From: Solirubrobacteraceae bacterium | GTDB lineage: Bacteria; Actinomycetota; Thermoleophilia; Solirubrobacterales; Solirubrobacteraceae | NCBI GenBank assembly: GCA_030043235.1 | Contig: JASHYF010000121.1 | Span: 1 to 15,354, forward strand | Direction of reading: 5' to 3' | DNA: 15,354 nucleotides | The notes under the pieces: generated by a model | What the model saw: only the letters and a program-made list of their open reading frames with translations | The model's database searches: none | Told to the model about the DNA's origin: nothing | Translations under genes and position numbers: made by a program | Shown here: positions 13,801-15,354 of the stretch, piece after piece | Layout of the letters: each line of letters opens with the position of its first letter | How positions within the stretch are numbered: the first letter of the stretch is position 1

Positions 13801-15354
13801 GGCTGTTCTCACGCGGCGGCACCGTCACCGCCGCAGGCGTCACCTTCGAGGGCGATGGCGGTGGCGCATACGAAGGAGGCGCGGTCCTGCTCTACGGCGG
13901 CGGGACGGCGACGTTCACCAACAGCACGGTCGTGGAAAGCGGCTGGGCATCCGGTCGCGGAGGCGGGATCACGAACGCCGGGTCCACCCTGAAGTTGATC
14001 AACGACACGCTCGCCGGAAACATCCGCGGCGCGCTCGAGACCGACGAAGGGGCGAGAACGGAAGTCGAGAACACGATCCTAGGCTCGGGGTTCTCCGACG
14101 GGACCGACTACGACTGCGTCGCCGCAGGCCATGAAACAGCGATCCGCGAAGGGCTTCGCACCGCCACGGCCATCACCACCGACCTCGGCCACAACATCGA
14201 CCAGGACGGCGTCTGCGAGCTCGACGCTGAAGGCGATCAGAGCAAGGTCGACCCGCGGCTCGCGCCGATCGCCGACAACGGCGGCCCGACGCCCACCGAG
14301 GCGCTGCTCGCAGGGAGCCCCGCGTTCGCCGGGTCCGACGACGCAGCCTGTCCGGCCGAAGATCAGCGCGGGGTCGAGCGCGTACGCGCAGAATGCGACG
14401 TCGGCGCCTTCCAGGCGCAGTTCATCGGCGAGCCGAACGCCTTCACCGACGCCGCCAAAGACGTGACCTCATCGAGCGCCGAGCTGGAGGCGACGATCGG
14501 CCTCGCCGGTGAGGCCGGCGCGTTCCACTTCCGCTGGGGCCTCTCCCCGGACGAGCTCGACCACGAGACCGCCGAGGTGGCGGCCGGCGTCGTCACGAGC
14601 GAAATCCCCGTGAGCGAGGTTCTCGGCGAACTCGAACCGGAAACCACCTACTACTTCGAGGCCGTCGCGGAAAACGCCTCCGGGACCTCTGAAGCGGAGC
14701 AGGTTCTCAGCTTCACCACTGCACCAGCGCCCCCGAGCGCGCCGGCGATCTCCGAAGTGGAAGAGACGTCGGTCACCGACACGACGGCCACACTCGAATT
14801 CACGATCAACCCAGAGGGGGCCGACACGCAGTACGTGATCAACTACGGCCCGACCGTCGAGCGGAGCCAGCATACCGAACCCGTCGACATCGGCTCGACT
14901 CGCGGAGCCCAGCGCCTGAAGCGCACGCTCACCGGGCTCGAACCGAAAACCACCTACTACTTCGACGTCGTCGCGACCAACGCGCAGGCGCCGGAAGGAG
15001 TCCAGAGCGGACAAGAGCAGTTCACCACCACCGCGCCGAAGGCCAGGGGCTGCGGCCCGTGCTCCGGGCAGTTCGCGAGCTACACCCAGGACGTGCTCGC
15101 GGACGATCCGTCCGCGTATTACCCGTTCAACGAGTCCAGCGGGTCCACGGCCTTCGACGATTCGGGCAACGGGAACAATGCGACGTACACGGGGTCGATC
15201 GCCCACGGGCAGCCCGGGGTGTTCGCCGACGGCTCCGTCACCGCCATCGGCACCGACGCGAACAGCGGCTACGTAATCGACTCCAGCGATCTCGCCCCAC
15301 TCGAGGGGAGCAACGAACGCACGGTCGAGCTCTGGTTCAAGACCACGCAGCAGA
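10878..15354 (+). CDS. giant exported modular protein 3 (FG-GAP propeller, Fn3-like, beta-helix, LamG), 3' end outside window
   Basis: The frame is open from ATG 10878 to the window edge, at least 1,492 residues. A cytoplasmic N-terminus with no cleavable signal leads to a membrane segment at about 31-47 (WLMGALLAIVLVTGLA), so it may be a signal anchor. Residues about 60-262 are a domain ending 'ARYPLTVDPLL' with 'EYRRGPVEEWFVNGPAGIEQ', which from memory precedes FG-GAP repeats in other actinobacterial proteins. About 264-690 hold seven FG-GAP/integrin-type repeats of the form 'FG-SVAISG-TVVVGAP ... YVF-EP-GGW', fitting a seven-bladed propeller. Then come Fn3-like 1 (about 695-790), a beta-helix from 'CPGTPCSLRQAI' to 'CDVGAF' (about 793-1178), Fn3-like 2 (about 1190-1280), Fn3-like 3 (about 1288-1385), and from about 1400 a LamG/concanavalin-like domain ('YYPFNESSGSTAFDDSGNGN'), cut by the window end. 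GAA is the main Glu codon. The role is probably carbohydrate or surface binding (inference). Confidence 0.88.
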   Translation, partial: MRHRHLSAADVPGGAAPASSPVVTFEGDRRWLMGALLAIVLVTGLAARVLARRVHAGVSRPVAAERLPAAARLAISRGLGAGLSEYRLRASAAGFLADNPRQGLRASFGRAGVTVSTHAGDDARIALTGIGFGQTLGPAAGSGMSVRSNRAEYRRGPVEEWFVNGPAGIEQGFTIQRAPAGRAAGWLTLAVASSGSLVAHVESHDGIVFDTADGRAALQYGDLSVSDADGRTLPAHMTLQHGRILIAIDTHGARYPLTVDPLLSQIGELYSSAGVKEDELGEAIAASGSTVVVGDSEINASGSTHDGCAYVFTEGAGGWATATQVAKLVPSSQQGKEEHFGASVAISGNTVVVGAPGRESGSGVDAGEAYVFVEPSHGWGAESVQHEAADLINSEDVAAYLFGESVAISGETIVVGAPRYRDYAQNPTSPHQDGAAFIFQEPTGGWASASHPMTQTATLVEHEANVEEDGNFGQAVAIGETRGEQTVVVGAPDEPVGSTPGKFKRGIVFLYSRPAEGWIKLDEKHVYAQAKMTASPSAEYAELGKSVALSGGVIAAGATHAEVGGVRQGATYVFTEPAGGWTSEPEQTQAAELTSPGGSELDEFGRSVAVEGSTVAVAGLAKPIFLFSMPAGGWSGELTPAAEFTAGRSASATGIDAVGIDGGEILAGDLAASPPEEKGEKFAGAVDVVPFAPVLTTGASSGVSETAASVEGTVNPAQTEITACHIEYGTTTSYGGNAACSPEPKTGVTPVAVSAALSGLSPGTVYHYRVVASNALDTSYGADETFTTTGASKVIEVTTTEDPDGEGTCPGTPCSLRQAIAKASSGDTIKLGGEGGKPDVYTLTQGSQIVVDKSLTIEGDGAEASVIEGSGNVASDHQLSRILKVTSGPVLIRAVQFTHGVDDNDEVLERCEEPCETLSLNGGGALFNDGAGVTLEDVTLSDDSAPIGGAIGEDGGTLEMRGVTFSDDGAALGGGLFSRGGTVTAAGVTFEGDGGGAYEGGAVLLYGGGTATFTNSTVVESGWASGRGGGITNAGSTLKLINDTLAGNIRGALETDEGARTEVENTILGSGFSDGTDYDCVAAGHETAIREGLRTATAITTDLGHNIDQDGVCELDAEGDQSKVDPRLAPIADNGGPTPTEALLAGSPAFAGSDDAACPAEDQRGVERVRAECDVGAFQAQFIGEPNAFTDAAKDVTSSSAELEATIGLAGEAGAFHFRWGLSPDELDHETAEVAAGVVTSEIPVSEVLGELEPETTYYFEAVAENASGTSEAEQVLSFTTAPAPPSAPAISEVEETSVTDTTATLEFTINPEGADTQYVINYGPTVERSQHTEPVDIGSTRGAQRLKRTLTGLEPKTTYYFDVVATNAQAPEGVQSGQEQFTTTAPKARGCGPCSGQFASYTQDVLADDPSAYYPFNESSGSTAFDDSGNGNNATYTGSIAHGQPGVFADGSVTAIGTDANSGYVIDSSDLAPLEGSNERTVELWFKTTQQ

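Overview
The window is very GC-rich throughout. It looks like a chromosomal piece of a high-GC actinobacterium, most likely of the Thermoleophilia/Solirubrobacterales type. That placement rests on family resemblance: large secreted proteins built from Fn3-like modules of the 'TTYHYRVVATN' type, parallel beta-helix modules that open with CSLRQ and close with C-D-(I/V)-G-A, and a FecR-like C-terminal module ending GQSYLARP. It has not been tested by a database search. No mobile element, CRISPR array, tRNA or rRNA was seen, and there is no gene-free stretch above 300 bases.

Left part (1-4964, + strand) is a compact series of cytosolic enzymes. It runs: the tail of an unidentified upstream gene overlapping the next gene as ATGA; a beta-carbonic anhydrase; a PNPOx-like flavin/split-barrel domain fused to a cyclic-nucleotide-binding domain; a flavin-reductase-like protein; a single-domain class III nucleotide cyclase; and a full-length phosphate acetyltransferase. 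A good sigma70-type promoter (TTGACT-17-TACGCT) lies just before the PNPOx-CNB gene, so the genes from 749 onward can be transcribed separately from the carbonic anhydrase. A bicarbonate-producing enzyme, a possible cAMP source and a predicted cAMP-binding protein together suggest a small CO2/acetate-linked signalling set. This is inference, and the cyclase carries an active-site substitution.

Middle (5000-5872, - strand) is a soluble Ser/Thr protein kinase with all catalytic motifs. It converges on the phosphate acetyltransferase gene and diverges from the secreted-protein genes.

Right part (5957-15354, + strand) holds three consecutive genes for exported multi-domain proteins. The third is very large and runs off the window end. 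Neighbours share modules in a chain: proteins 1 and 2 share a C-terminal domain of about 200 residues; proteins 2 and 3 share beta-helix and Fn3-like modules; protein 3 adds a seven-repeat FG-GAP propeller and the start of a LamG domain. These genes prefer GAA over GAG, unlike the enzyme genes on the left, and show internal composition shifts. This suggests a rapidly remodelled surface-protein locus, and it is the least explained part of the window.
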